Of a stretch of DNA of 49,068 nt, positions 40,364-48,877 are shown one piece after another (the first letter of the stretch is position 1; each line of letters starts with the position of its first letter). The DNA is from a bacterium. Lineage in GTDB: Bacteria > Myxococcota_A > Bradymonadia > UBA7976 > UBA1532. A program made the translations under genes and the position numbers. Below the pieces are notes generated by a model, which saw only the letters and a program-made list of their open reading frames with translations, ran no database searches and was not told the origin of the DNA. The stretch covers positions 1-49,068 of the forward strand of contig JAUHXL010000003.1 in NCBI GenBank assembly GCA_030426945.1, read 5' to 3'.

Positions 40364-41785
40364 TCACGGCGCCTGGCGGAAGACCACCACGCGCCGCCCC
40401 TCGTGAACCACGGCCACCAGGTCGACGGCGCCGTCACCGTCGAAGTCGGCGGCGGCCAGCCCGGTCAGGGGGGCGCCCAGGTGCAGCTGTCGCACCCGCG
40501 GGAAGCCCAGCGCACCGTCGCCGAACAGGACGGTCAGCGTCCCGCCGCCGGTGGCCGTGCGCCGCGCGAAGTCGAAGTCGCCGCGATCCGCGGTCAGCAC
40601 GTCGGGCCGCCCGTCCGCGTTCACGTCGAGCACCCGGACCTCGTTGGGCCCGTCGCCCGCCGCCACCTCGAACGACGGCGCGAACCGCCGATCACCCAGC
40701 CCGCGCAGCACGCTGATGGTGTCGCCCCCGGCGTAGGTCTCGCCCGCGCCGATCGGCGTGCCGTAATTGCCCGCCACCAGATCCGGCCGCCCGTCGCCGT
40801 CCAGGTCGCCCACGTCCACGAAGAAGGGCCCGTTGCCCACGCGCAGCGGGTCCGGCGGCGAGAAGCCCCCCGCGCCGTCGCCCCAGTTGATCGTGACGTG
40901 ATCGTCGCCCGCGTCGTGGGTGCCCGCGTTGGCGGTGACGATGTCGAGCGCGCCGTCGCCGTCGGCGTCGGCCAGCACCGCGCCGTGCGGCTCGACGCCG
41001 GTGGCGAAGAAGTATGGGCCGGCGAGCGCCCCGTCGGCCCGGCCCAGCAGCACCGACGCGCCCCCGCGCGAGAAGTTGGCCAGCATCAGGTCGTCGAGGC
41101 CGTCGCCGTCCACGTCGCCGGCGTCGACCGAGAAGGGCTGCCCGGCGAGCGCCACGGGCGCGTCGGCGCGCCAGCCCTCGGGCGTCTGCCACACCACCTG
41201 CACCGCGTCCGCGGTGACCAGCGCCACCGCCACGTCCCGGTCGCCGTCGCCGTCGAAGTCACCGGCCGCGACGTCGCCGGCCAGGCCCTGCACGCGGACG
41301 ATGGGATCCTGGGCGAAGGCGCCGCGCCCGTCGTTGCGCTGCACCGTCAGCAGCCCGTCGGCCGAGACGTACGCGAGGTCGGCGTCGCCGTCGCCGTCGA
41401 GGTCGCCCGCCCAGGCCCGCGAGAACAGCTGGGTGCCGCGCAGCTCGCGGCCCGGCTCGGGGCAGAACTCACCGGGCTCGAGGCGCCCGTCGCCGCAGTC
41501 GGCCTCGCGCAGCACCTCGGGGGTGGGATCGGCGTCGGGCGGCGCCGCGTCGGCGGGGGCGCGCGGCGCGGCGTCGCTGGCCGGGTCGGCGTCGGGCGGG
41601 GGCGCCGCGGCGTCCGCGGGCGGCGCGCCGTCGTCTGGGGCCGGCTGCGCGGCGTCGGGTGGGTCGATCTGCGCGTCCCCCAGCGACGCTTCGGCCCCGT
41701 CCGCGTCGACCGGCCGCGCCGACGAGCCGTCGTCGCACCCGGCGGCGGCCACCGCCAGCAGCACGCTGATCCACAGTCCCCGCAT
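40364..41785 (-). CDS. VCBS/FG-GAP repeat lipoprotein
   Basis: The 473-residue protein has a lipoprotein signal from ATG 41785 (lipobox AAAGC, Cys17; an ATG at 41794 adds three residues), an Asp/Ala/Pro linker (~20-100) and seven VCBS-type calcium-binding loops such as DLDGDGDADLAYV, DFDGDGDRDVAVA, DVDGDGLDDLMLA, DADGDGALDIVTA and DLDGDGRPDLVAG spaced about 45-55 residues apart, as in beta-propeller (integrin-like FG-GAP) proteins. It is probably displayed outside the cell, stabilised by calcium. A TAGGAT -10-like element just upstream of the start would give a very short or no leader. Confidence 0.87.
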   Translation of the reverse strand: MRGLWISVLLAVAAAGCDDGSSARPVDADGAEASLGDAQIDPPDAAQPAPDDGAPPADAAAPPPDADPASDAAPRAPADAAPPDADPTPEVLREADCGDGRLEPGEFCPEPGRELRGTQLFSRAWAGDLDGDGDADLAYVSADGLLTVQRNDGRGAFAQDPIVRVQGLAGDVAAGDFDGDGDRDVAVALVTADAVQVVWQTPEGWRADAPVALAGQPFSVDAGDVDGDGLDDLMLANFSRGGASVLLGRADGALAGPYFFATGVEPHGAVLADADGDGALDIVTANAGTHDAGDDHVTINWGDGAGGFSPPDPLRVGNGPFFVDVGDLDGDGRPDLVAGNYGTPIGAGETYAGGDTISVLRGLGDRRFAPSFEVAAGDGPNEVRVLDVNADGRPDVLTADRGDFDFARRTATGGGTLTVLFGDGALGFPRVRQLHLGAPLTGLAAADFDGDGAVDLVAVVHEGRRVVVFRQAP

Positions 41786-41873
41786 GCGCCGCATCCTACC
41801 CGCCCGCGCGCCGCGCGCGCCACGCCGGCGCCTGCGCTATCCTGCGCCGGATCGCCCATCGGGGAGAGGGACG

Positions 41874-44375
41874 ATGAGACGCACCTTGCTGGTCGGTGCC
41901 TGGGCCGTCTTCGCCCTGGGCGCCTGTGACGACGAGGGCGCGCCGGCCGGCAACGCGCAGGCCGGCCGCGCGGGTCAGCCGTGCGCCTCGTGGGGCTGCG
42001 ATCCCGGGCTCGTCTGTGCGGCGGGCCTGTGCGGGGCGCCCGACGCCGAGGCGCTCGAGGTGGGTCTGGTGGACGCCGCGGCGGACGTCGCGCCGGTCGA
42101 CGCCGCGCTCGACGCCGCGCCCGACGCCGCGCCCGACGCCGCGCCCCCTCGCGCGGATCTGGGCCCGGTCGAGCCGGGCGACCCGTTCGCGATCGGCCCG
42201 GGCGGCGCCTCGCTGGCCGCGACCTACGTCGCCGGCCGCCCGGCGGTGGCCTTCTACGACGCCGACGCCGACGTGCTGCGCTACGCCTGGGCCCGCCGCG
42301 ACGGGCCCCGCCACGCCGGCGAGTGGGTGGTACACGCGGTCGACGCCCGCGGCGGCGTGGGCCGCGATCCCAGCCTGATCGACCTCGACGGCCGCCCGGC
42401 CATCGCCTACCACGACGCCGATCGCGGCGACCTGCTGTTCGCCCGCGCCACGGTCGACTTCCCGCGGGGCCCCGAGGACTGGCGCGTCCACGTGATCGAC
42501 GCGGCGGGCAACGTCGGCCTGTTCGCCCATCTGGCCGTCACCGACGCGCTGGCCGACGATCGCGGCGGCGCCCTCGGCGTGGCCTACTACGACGCCGACG
42601 CGGGCGCGCTGAAGTGGGCCGAGGCGACCCGGCGCGAGCCCAGCGAGGCCGCCGACTGGCAGGTGCAGGTGGTCGACGACGCCGGCGACGCGGGGCAGTA
42701 CGCGTCGGCGATCTTCGAGGTGATCGGGGTCGACGGGCGGCCGGCGCTGCGGCCGGTGATCGCCTACCGCGAGGCGGGCGCGGGCGCGCTGAAGCGGGCG
42801 GCGGGGCCGGTGACCGGCTCGCTCGGCGCGCCCTGGGCCATCGAGGTCGTGGACGACGCGGGCGACGTCGGCGCGTTCGCGGCGCTCAGCGAGGATGGCC
42901 GGGCGCTGGCGTACCGGGACGACGAGGCGCGCGCGCTGAAGGTCGCGCGCCGGGTGGCCGGTGAGGACGGCGGGCCGCCGGTCTGGCAGACCGAGGTGGT
43001 CGACGGCTCGGGCGACGCGGGGCAGGGGGCGCAGATCACGGTGCGCTTCGGGCGGCCGCGGGTGACCTGGCTGGACGCGCGGCGCGGGCAGGTCAAGCAG
43101 GCCCAGCTTCAGGCCGACGGCGCGTGGTCGGCCCGCGTCATCGAGACGGAGGGGCAGCCCGGCGCCGCGCTGGCGTTCGCGCCGGCGCCCTGCGGCGTCG
43201 AGGACGATCAGGGGATCGGGCGGCACACCGGGTTGGTGGTGTACGGCGACGTGGCCGGCGGCGCGGTGCGCTTCGCCTACGACGCCGAGCCCGCGGGCAA
43301 CTGGTTCCTGCACCACCTGCCGGTGCGGGCGGGCGCGGGGGCGTTGGCGACCCGCGACGGGCTGCCGGTGGTCTTCTTCGGTGACCGCGCGCGCGGCGGG
43401 GTGGGGTGGGCCCGCGCGGACACGCGGCTGGCGGTGGACTCGGCCGACTGGCGGGTGGGCGTGGTGGCCGAGGGCGGCCGGGTGAGCCAGGTCGTCGCGA
43501 CCGCCCTGGGCGAGGGCTGGGCCGTCGCGTGGCGGGACGACGACGGCGAGGCCGCCGTCTTCGCCCAGGCGGCCACCGCCGATCCCGGCCCGGACGACTG
43601 GGTGGTGCACCGCCTGCCGCCGCGCGGCGATCTGCACCTGGCCGGGCTGGTGGTGGTCGGCGGCGCGCCGGCGCTCGCGCTGTATGACCGCGGCGAGCGG
43701 GTGCTGCGCTACGCCCGCGCGATCACGCCCACCCCGGCCGCGCCCGAGGACTGGCTGCTGCACGTCGTCGAGGATCGCGACGGCGCGGGCGCCCACGCGG
43801 TGCTCACCGTGATCGGCGAGCGCCCGCACCTGGCCTTCGTCGCGCCCGCCGCCGCCGAGGGCGCGCCGCCCATCGTCGCCCTGGCGCGCGCCACCGTGCC
43901 GGCGCCCGCCTCGAGCGCCGACTGGGTGGCGCACGACGTCGGCGTCGAGCTGACGGTGGACAAGCCGGTCGCGGGGTTGGCCCTGGGCGCCTTCGAGGGC
44001 GCGCCCGCCGTGGCGGTGGCCGCCGACGCCCTGATCTACGCCCACGCCCGCGGCCCCTTGCCCGCCCACGCCGATGACTGGCAGCGCCACGTCGCCGACG
44101 CGCGGCGCGTGGTCGAGGCGCCGGCGCTCGGGGGCTTCGACGACACCCCCGCGCTGCTCTACGGGCTGGGTGAGCCCGACGCCGGGCTCTGGCTGGGCAG
44201 CACGCGCAGCGCCACGCCCGGCGCCCGCAGCGCCTGGCGCTTCGCCCGCCTGGCCGCCCGCGCCGGGCCGACCCCCACCCTGCGGCCGGTGGGCGCGCGC
44301 AGCCTCGAGGGCGTGGTGGGCGTCGCCTATGCGGTGGACGGCTGCGTGGCCTACGGGTGGGCCGCGGCGCCCTGA
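41874..44375 (+). CDS. Large beta-propeller-like lipoprotein
   Basis: The 833-residue protein begins at ATG 41874 (GGGGAGAGGG upstream) with a lipoprotein signal (lipobox LGAC, Cys18), a short Cys-rich segment (PCASWGCDPGLVCAAGLCG), a DAAPDAAPDAAP-type linker, and then about 700 residues of repeats in which a phrase like AYHDADRGDLLFA, AYYDADAGALKWA, AYREAGAGALKRA or AYRDDEARALKVA recurs every ~45-60 residues. This suggests one or two beta-propellers. No sialidase Asp-box motif (SxDxGxTW) is evident, so no enzymatic role is claimed. It diverges from the VCBS lipoprotein (88-base gap). Confidence 0.82.
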   Translation: MRRTLLVGAWAVFALGACDDEGAPAGNAQAGRAGQPCASWGCDPGLVCAAGLCGAPDAEALEVGLVDAAADVAPVDAALDAAPDAAPDAAPPRADLGPVEPGDPFAIGPGGASLAATYVAGRPAVAFYDADADVLRYAWARRDGPRHAGEWVVHAVDARGGVGRDPSLIDLDGRPAIAYHDADRGDLLFARATVDFPRGPEDWRVHVIDAAGNVGLFAHLAVTDALADDRGGALGVAYYDADAGALKWAEATRREPSEAADWQVQVVDDAGDAGQYASAIFEVIGVDGRPALRPVIAYREAGAGALKRAAGPVTGSLGAPWAIEVVDDAGDVGAFAALSEDGRALAYRDDEARALKVARRVAGEDGGPPVWQTEVVDGSGDAGQGAQITVRFGRPRVTWLDARRGQVKQAQLQADGAWSARVIETEGQPGAALAFAPAPCGVEDDQGIGRHTGLVVYGDVAGGAVRFAYDAEPAGNWFLHHLPVRAGAGALATRDGLPVVFFGDRARGGVGWARADTRLAVDSADWRVGVVAEGGRVSQVVATALGEGWAVAWRDDDGEAAVFAQAATADPGPDDWVVHRLPPRGDLHLAGLVVVGGAPALALYDRGERVLRYARAITPTPAAPEDWLLHVVEDRDGAGAHAVLTVIGERPHLAFVAPAAAEGAPPIVALARATVPAPASSADWVAHDVGVELTVDKPVAGLALGAFEGAPAVAVAADALIYAHARGPLPAHADDWQRHVADARRVVEAPALGGFDDTPALLYGLGEPDAGLWLGSTRSATPGARSAWRFARLAARAGPTPTLRPVGARSLEGVVGVAYAVDGCVAYGWAAAP

Positions 44376-44488
44376 TCAAGGTCCGAGCCCGCCCCGACGC
44401 TCGAGCCGTGGGAGTCGTCGTGGTCGACCTCGCCGAAACGGCGCCGGGGTCGTTCCGCGTCGGCGGCGCACTCCTCCCGCTGACCCCG

Positions 44489-45613
44489 TCAGTCGCGGAC
44501 GGCGAACCCGAAGCGCCCCACCAGCTGGCCGCCGTCGGTCTCGACGTCGATGGTCCAGACGCCGGCCTTGTCGCGGGGCAGCTGCGACTTGCGCAGGGAC
44601 GAACGCAGCCGGAGGCGCTGCGGGGTCACCTGGTCGACCTCGGGGTTCAGCCGCAGCATCTCGCGCCCGTCGAGGCGCCAGACGTGCACGAAGGCCTCGC
44701 CCGCGCCGGCCGGCGTGAAGACGTCGGTGACGGCGAGCGTGTCGCGCATCACCGAGCTGTGCAGCGCGGTCACCTCGTAGGTCAGCCGGCCGTCCGGCTG
44801 CAGCGAGGGCCCCACGGCGGCGTGCATCAGGTTCAGGGGCACCGGCGGCACCACCCGGCGACAGCCCCAGGCGCCGAGCACCGACAAGCCCGCGGTCAGC
44901 GCGAACACGGCCAGCGTCTTGGGCTGGCGCAGGGTGCGGACGGGCACGTGCAGGGTCCAGAAGGCCACCGTGGACACGAAGGCCGCCAGCAGCAGGCTCC
45001 ACGAGGCCGGCATCGGCCACAGGGCGGGGATGGCCAGGTTCAAGCACGAGAACAACGCCATCACGTAGTAGACGCTGGCGACAAGGCGCCAGCGCATCAA
45101 CACGCGGTCGAACACCAGATCCAGCGTCGCCAGCACCGTACACAGCGCCAGACCGACCACGAACCAGCGGTTGCCGGCGTCGAGGGTCGCGGTGCGCCAG
45201 TAGAAGGGCAGAAGAAAGAACAGCATCGTCTGATACAGGTTCTTCAGCAGATAGGTCATCACCAGGAAGCGCAGCTTCAGCTTGGGATCGTCCAGCTTCT
45301 GCGCCCGGCCCGAGCCGACGATGCGGAAGGTGGTCAGCAGGATCAGCCAGATGGCCACCAGCGACAGCGTCAGCCAGCGCGCGTACTGATAGCCGCGCTG
45401 GGCGAAGATGACGACGAAGACGCCCAGACCCAGGGCGTAGAACGAGTGCAGCCACCACAGCTTGCGGTGATGCTTCGCCAGCAGGGCGCGCAGGGGGCCG
45501 GGATCGCGGGCGCCGCCCGGCGCGCCCTTCGAGAGCGCCGGCAGGCCGTCCGGCGCCGTGGGCAGATCGGCGCGCGCCTCGATCTCGGCTGCCTCGGTCG
45601 GCCCGAGCCCCAT
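44489..45613 (-). CDS. Membrane protein with C-terminal DUF2914
   Basis: The 374-residue protein has a hydrophilic N-terminus (~1-50), about seven membrane helices between ~50 and 265 (WWLHSFYALGLGVFVVIF, FLVMTYLLKNLYQTMLFFLLPFYW, VVGLALCTVLATLDLVF), and a soluble C-terminal DUF2914 domain (VTALHSSVMRDTLAVTDVFTPAG, GEAFVHVWRLDG, VDQVTPQRLRLRSS, KAGVWTIDVETDGGQLVGRF). The combination matches DUF5924-type membrane proteins with a periplasmic beta domain. ATG 45613 follows GGGAGGACGC. It has a 41-base gap from the ung gene, and both run on the minus strand, so they may be co-transcribed. Confidence 0.85.
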   Translation of the reverse strand: MGLGPTEAAEIEARADLPTAPDGLPALSKGAPGGARDPGPLRALLAKHHRKLWWLHSFYALGLGVFVVIFAQRGYQYARWLTLSLVAIWLILLTTFRIVGSGRAQKLDDPKLKLRFLVMTYLLKNLYQTMLFFLLPFYWRTATLDAGNRWFVVGLALCTVLATLDLVFDRVLMRWRLVASVYYVMALFSCLNLAIPALWPMPASWSLLLAAFVSTVAFWTLHVPVRTLRQPKTLAVFALTAGLSVLGAWGCRRVVPPVPLNLMHAAVGPSLQPDGRLTYEVTALHSSVMRDTLAVTDVFTPAGAGEAFVHVWRLDGREMLRLNPEVDQVTPQRLRLRSSLRKSQLPRDKAGVWTIDVETDGGQLVGRFGFAVRD

Positions 45614-45654
45614 GCGTCCTCCCGCGCCCTCGGGCGCTCGTCCGGCGCAGTGTG

Positions 45655-46350
45655 TCAGTCCGGCAGCGCCCAGTCGATGGGCGGCGGGTTCCGCTCGGCC
45701 AGCCACGCCTGGATCTTCGAGAAGTGGCGGCACCCCATGAAGCCGCGATGCGCCGACAGGGGCGAAGGGTGGGGCGCGCGCAGGATCAGGTGCCTTCGCC
45801 CGTCGATCATCTGGGCCTTGCGCCCGGCCGCCGATCCCCACAGCACGAACACCAGCCCGTCGCGCTGCTGCGCCAGCACCTGAATCACTCGATCCGTGAA
45901 GGTCTCCCAGCCCTGGCCGCGGTGCGAGTTGGCCTGCCGCGCGCGCACGCTGAGCACCGTGTTCAGCAGCAGCACGCCCTGCCGCGCCCAATGCGTCAGC
46001 TCGCCGTGGCGCGGGACGGGCACCCCGAGGTCGTCGTGCAGCTCCTTGAACATGTTCTGCAGCGAGGGCGGCGGCGGCACCCCCCGCCGCACGCTGAAGC
46101 ACAGGCCGTGCGCCTGCCCCGGCCCGTGGTAGGGATCCTGCCCCAGCAGCACCACGCGCACCTGATCGAAGGGCGTGTACCAGAAGGCGTTGAACATGTC
46201 CTTGCCCGGCGGGAAGACCGCGTTGCGCGCCTTCTCGCCCAGCAGGAACTCCTTGAGCTGGAACATGTACGGCTTCTGGAACTCGTCGCCGACGACGTCC
46301 AGCCAGGCGGGCGGCAGCTGGGGCTTCAGCGGGGGGACGTGGGGCTGCAT
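45655..46350 (-). CDS. ung: Uracil-DNA glycosylase, family 1
   Basis: The 231-residue DNA repair enzyme removes uracil from DNA. All family-1 motifs are present: GQDPYHGPGQAHGL with catalytic Asp72, LLLNTVLSV (Asn130 contacts uracil), FVLWGSAAG, and HPSPLSAHRGF with His194 and the leucine intercalation loop. The first ~20 residues are a family-typical extension (VPPLKPQLPPAWLDVV). Its frame overlaps several long opposite-strand open frames that are compositional artefacts. It is in the same direction as, and 33 bases downstream of, the oxygenase gene, and is followed by the DUF2914 membrane gene. Confidence 0.96.
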   Translation of the reverse strand: MQPHVPPLKPQLPPAWLDVVGDEFQKPYMFQLKEFLLGEKARNAVFPPGKDMFNAFWYTPFDQVRVVLLGQDPYHGPGQAHGLCFSVRRGVPPPPSLQNMFKELHDDLGVPVPRHGELTHWARQGVLLLNTVLSVRARQANSHRGQGWETFTDRVIQVLAQQRDGLVFVLWGSAAGRKAQMIDGRRHLILRAPHPSPLSAHRGFMGCRHFSKIQAWLAERNPPPIDWALPD

Positions 46351-46383
46351 GGCCCTCTGACTTACCCGATTGACCGCGCGATG

Positions 46384-47484
46384 TCAGCGGCCGCCGGGGC
46401 GGCCCTCGGCGCGGCGCTGGTCGGCCAGGCGCTCGTAGTGGCGGTAGCCCAGGCGATCGAGGGCGTCGCGGGGGGCGAGGCCGATGTCGACCAGGGTCTT
46501 GGTGCCGTAGGTGCCGGCCAGCACGGGCGGGCGGTAGGCGGCGACCGTCTCGGCGGTGCGGAAGGGCCCCAACGGCGTGACCACCTGGTGCGCGTGCAGG
46601 TGGACGAAGTGCGCCAACGAGCAGCGCGTGTAGCCGGGCGTCTTCGGCGGCGCGATCTCGTGGGGCGTCGCCACCAGCGCGCCGCCGGTGAGGATCTCGA
46701 GCTGCTGCCCCACCTGCACCACCAGGCAGCCGGGGGGCGCGAGGCCGCGCACGCGGCGGCCGGCGGGGGCGTCGGGCGTGGGGCGCGAGCGCAGGTACAG
46801 GCCGCCGTGCTCGTCCGGGCGCGGCGCCGGCTGGCCCTCGGGATCGTAGAACTGCCCGCCGGGCAGCAGGGTCAGCAGGTTGAAGTCGGTGTGCTCCTCA
46901 CCCCACAGGACGCCGCGCTCGACCTGCTGCGGCTTCACCGCCAGGTAGCGCAGCAGGCGGGTGACGTGGGCGCCGCCGTCGACCCGCTCGGCGAAGGTGC
47001 CCGCCGCCAGGCCCAGCGCGCGGGCGATGGCCGCCAGCACCGTCAGCCCGGTCGCGTGCAGCAGGCGCCCCATCGCCAGGTAGCGGGCCTGGAAGTCGGG
47101 CAGGCCCTCGGGCCAGACGTTGTCGGCGTAGATCTGCGGGTACTCCACCCGGCAGTCGGCGTCGACGTCGTGGGGCGCGGCGAAGTAGCACTCCTTGAAG
47201 TCGGGCTGCCCGCCGGCCAGCACCGCCTTCTCGGTGTCGGGCGGCGTCCAGCCGCGCTGGTACCACAGGTCGGCGCGGCCCAGCGGCGCCTTCTGCTCGA
47301 GCGGGCGCTCGGTCAGCGCGATGAAGTCGGCGTAGAGGGCCAAGAGCGCCGCGCGGTCGAGGTCGAGGCCGCGCACGTGCACCAGCCCGTAGGTGCCCAG
47401 GGCATCGACCAGGCTGCGATCGGCGGCGGCGTCGGCGGACTCGAGGGCGGTGAGATCGACGACGGGGATGTCGGCTTCGGCCAT
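46384..47484 (-). CDS. Isopenicillin-N-synthase-like 2-oxoglutarate/Fe(II) oxygenase
   Basis: The 366-residue protein has the DIOX_N-type start (IPVVDLTALESADAAADRSLVDALGTYGLVHVRG) and the iron-binding facial triad His198/Asp200 (EEHTDFNLLT) and His275 (VATPHEIAPP), followed by Arg287-x-Ser289 (TRCSLAHF), the 2-oxoglutarate or substrate-carboxylate motif of the IPNS-like family. Such enzymes hydroxylate, desaturate or cyclise small molecules, including antibiotics and plant hormones. Nothing nearby looks like a biosynthetic cluster. The TATACT -10-like element at 47523-47518 (minus strand) and GGAGG upstream of ATG 47484 support this start. It diverges from the 47681 lipoprotein gene (196 bases). 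Confidence 0.9.
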   Translation of the reverse strand: MAEADIPVVDLTALESADAAADRSLVDALGTYGLVHVRGLDLDRAALLALYADFIALTERPLEQKAPLGRADLWYQRGWTPPDTEKAVLAGGQPDFKECYFAAPHDVDADCRVEYPQIYADNVWPEGLPDFQARYLAMGRLLHATGLTVLAAIARALGLAAGTFAERVDGGAHVTRLLRYLAVKPQQVERGVLWGEEHTDFNLLTLLPGGQFYDPEGQPAPRPDEHGGLYLRSRPTPDAPAGRRVRGLAPPGCLVVQVGQQLEILTGGALVATPHEIAPPKTPGYTRCSLAHFVHLHAHQVVTPLGPFRTAETVAAYRPPVLAGTYGTKTLVDIGLAPRDALDRLGYRHYERLADQRRAEGRPGGR

Positions 47485-47680
47485 CGGAAGGGGCCTCCTG
47501 GGGTGACGGGCGCGCGGAGTATAGTCGCGCCGATCATCGGGTGCCACGGCCCGGAACGCTTCGGGGCCCTCCACCTCGGGCGCCCCCGCCCCTGGGCCGT
47601 CGCCGGGCGCGCGTAAGAACCGGTCGCGCGGGGCGTCAGGCGCTGCCGAACGGTGAGGAAGACGGGCAGGAGGTGAGGCG

Positions 47681-48790
47681 ATGAGGGGTGGCTCGGTGAT
47701 CGGCGCGGCGGCGCTGGTGGTCTCGGCGCTCGCGTGCGGGGGATGTCGGGAGCAGGCGGGCGACGACGCGGCCGTCGACGGGGCGATGGGCGCCGGCGGC
47801 GGGCCGGACGGCGGGGGCGCGATGGGGGCCGGCGGCGTCGGCGGCGTCGGGCCGGGAGGCCTCGGGGCCGGCGGGGCGGGGGCTGGCGGGCTCGGCGAGG
47901 GCGGCCTCGCGGCCGGGGGCGGGTCGGGCGGCGTTCCCAATGAGCCGCCGTACGACGACACATGCTACATCGACAACTTCTGCCCCTTCGTCTCGGTGTG
48001 CGAACTCGGCCACGACCCCACGGTCCTCGAGTGCTTCCTCACGGACTGCGACGCCGGCTACGACAACCCCTGCCGGATGCCGTGCTCGGGCGCCAGCCAC
48101 GAGTTCTTCGAGCGCGCGTGCGGCGGCGACAGCGTCTGCGTGCCGCGATACGCGGAATACGACCCCCGCTTCAGCGACCCGGTCAGCGTAGGGGCGCGAA
48201 ATTGGGAGGCCGCCGAGTGCTGGTCGATCGACGCCGTGTGCGGCGGGCCCGAGGCGCGCCGGTGTCCCGAGGGGACCGTCTGCGAGGCGCTGCCCCACGC
48301 GGGGACGAACGGCTGCGACTACCTGGCGCGCGGCGGCTTCGGGCGGTGCGTCGCGCTGCCCGACTGCGCGGTCGAGACGCCGCTGGCCGAGGCCGGGCTC
48401 TGCGCCTGCGACGGGCAGGCGTACCCGTCGGTGTGCGCGGCGGCCGCGGCGGGTGTCGCGGTCGAGCCCTCCCGGGACCCGTGGGAGCGCGGCGAGGTCC
48501 CCGCCTCACGCTGCGAGGCGCTCGACGCGGCCGCGGGTGTCCCCGGCGCCCGGCTAACCGCGCCGTCGGTGCCCGGCTGCGCGTACGCAAGCGATTGCGC
48601 CTGCGATCACGCCTGCGTCGAGGGCGTCTGCGTGCGCAAGGCCGATCCCTTCGAGTGCGCGCCCGACGGAGACACGCCGTCGTGCTACCCCGGCACCTGC
48701 GGGGGCGTCACCCTCACCGGCGTCTGCCTGCCACCCCCGCCGGAGGCGCCGGCCGGCACGCCGGGGCGCTGCGAGCGCGCCGACGAGTAA
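47681..48790 (+). CDS. Lipoprotein with Gly-rich stalk and a Kazal-like segment
   Basis: The 369-residue protein starts with a lipoprotein signal (MRGGSVIGAAALVVSALAC, Cys19), then a Gly/Ala stalk (~25-85), then a Cys-rich part (~90-369). Within it, CACDGQAYPSVCAAAAAGVAV (positions within residues ~235-265) has the C-x-C-DG-x-Y-x-x-x-C-x-x-x-x-x-GV core of Kazal-type serine protease inhibitors, though the flanking Cys pattern is incomplete. Other Cys-rich stretches (CEALPHAGTNGCDY, CAYASDCACDHACVEGVC) are EGF-like in spacing. It is probably surface-exposed and may inhibit a protease or bind a ligand. AGGAGGTGAGGCG precedes ATG 47681. Confidence 0.8.
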   Translation: MRGGSVIGAAALVVSALACGGCREQAGDDAAVDGAMGAGGGPDGGGAMGAGGVGGVGPGGLGAGGAGAGGLGEGGLAAGGGSGGVPNEPPYDDTCYIDNFCPFVSVCELGHDPTVLECFLTDCDAGYDNPCRMPCSGASHEFFERACGGDSVCVPRYAEYDPRFSDPVSVGARNWEAAECWSIDAVCGGPEARRCPEGTVCEALPHAGTNGCDYLARGGFGRCVALPDCAVETPLAEAGLCACDGQAYPSVCAAAAAGVAVEPSRDPWERGEVPASRCEALDAAAGVPGARLTAPSVPGCAYASDCACDHACVEGVCVRKADPFECAPDGDTPSCYPGTCGGVTLTGVCLPPPPEAPAGTPGRCERADE

Positions 48791-48877
48791 GGCCCGCCCC
48801 GCCCGCGCCGGCGGTTTTGGGTTGATCCGGGGGGGTGGGGGGTGGCTACCGTGCTCGGCCCGAGGTCAGGAGGTCAG

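Noticed and set aside
41790..41800. ATG 41794 as the start of the VCBS lipoprotein
   Set aside because: It would overlap the TAGGAT promoter-like element; ATG 41785 starts the lipoprotein signal properly.
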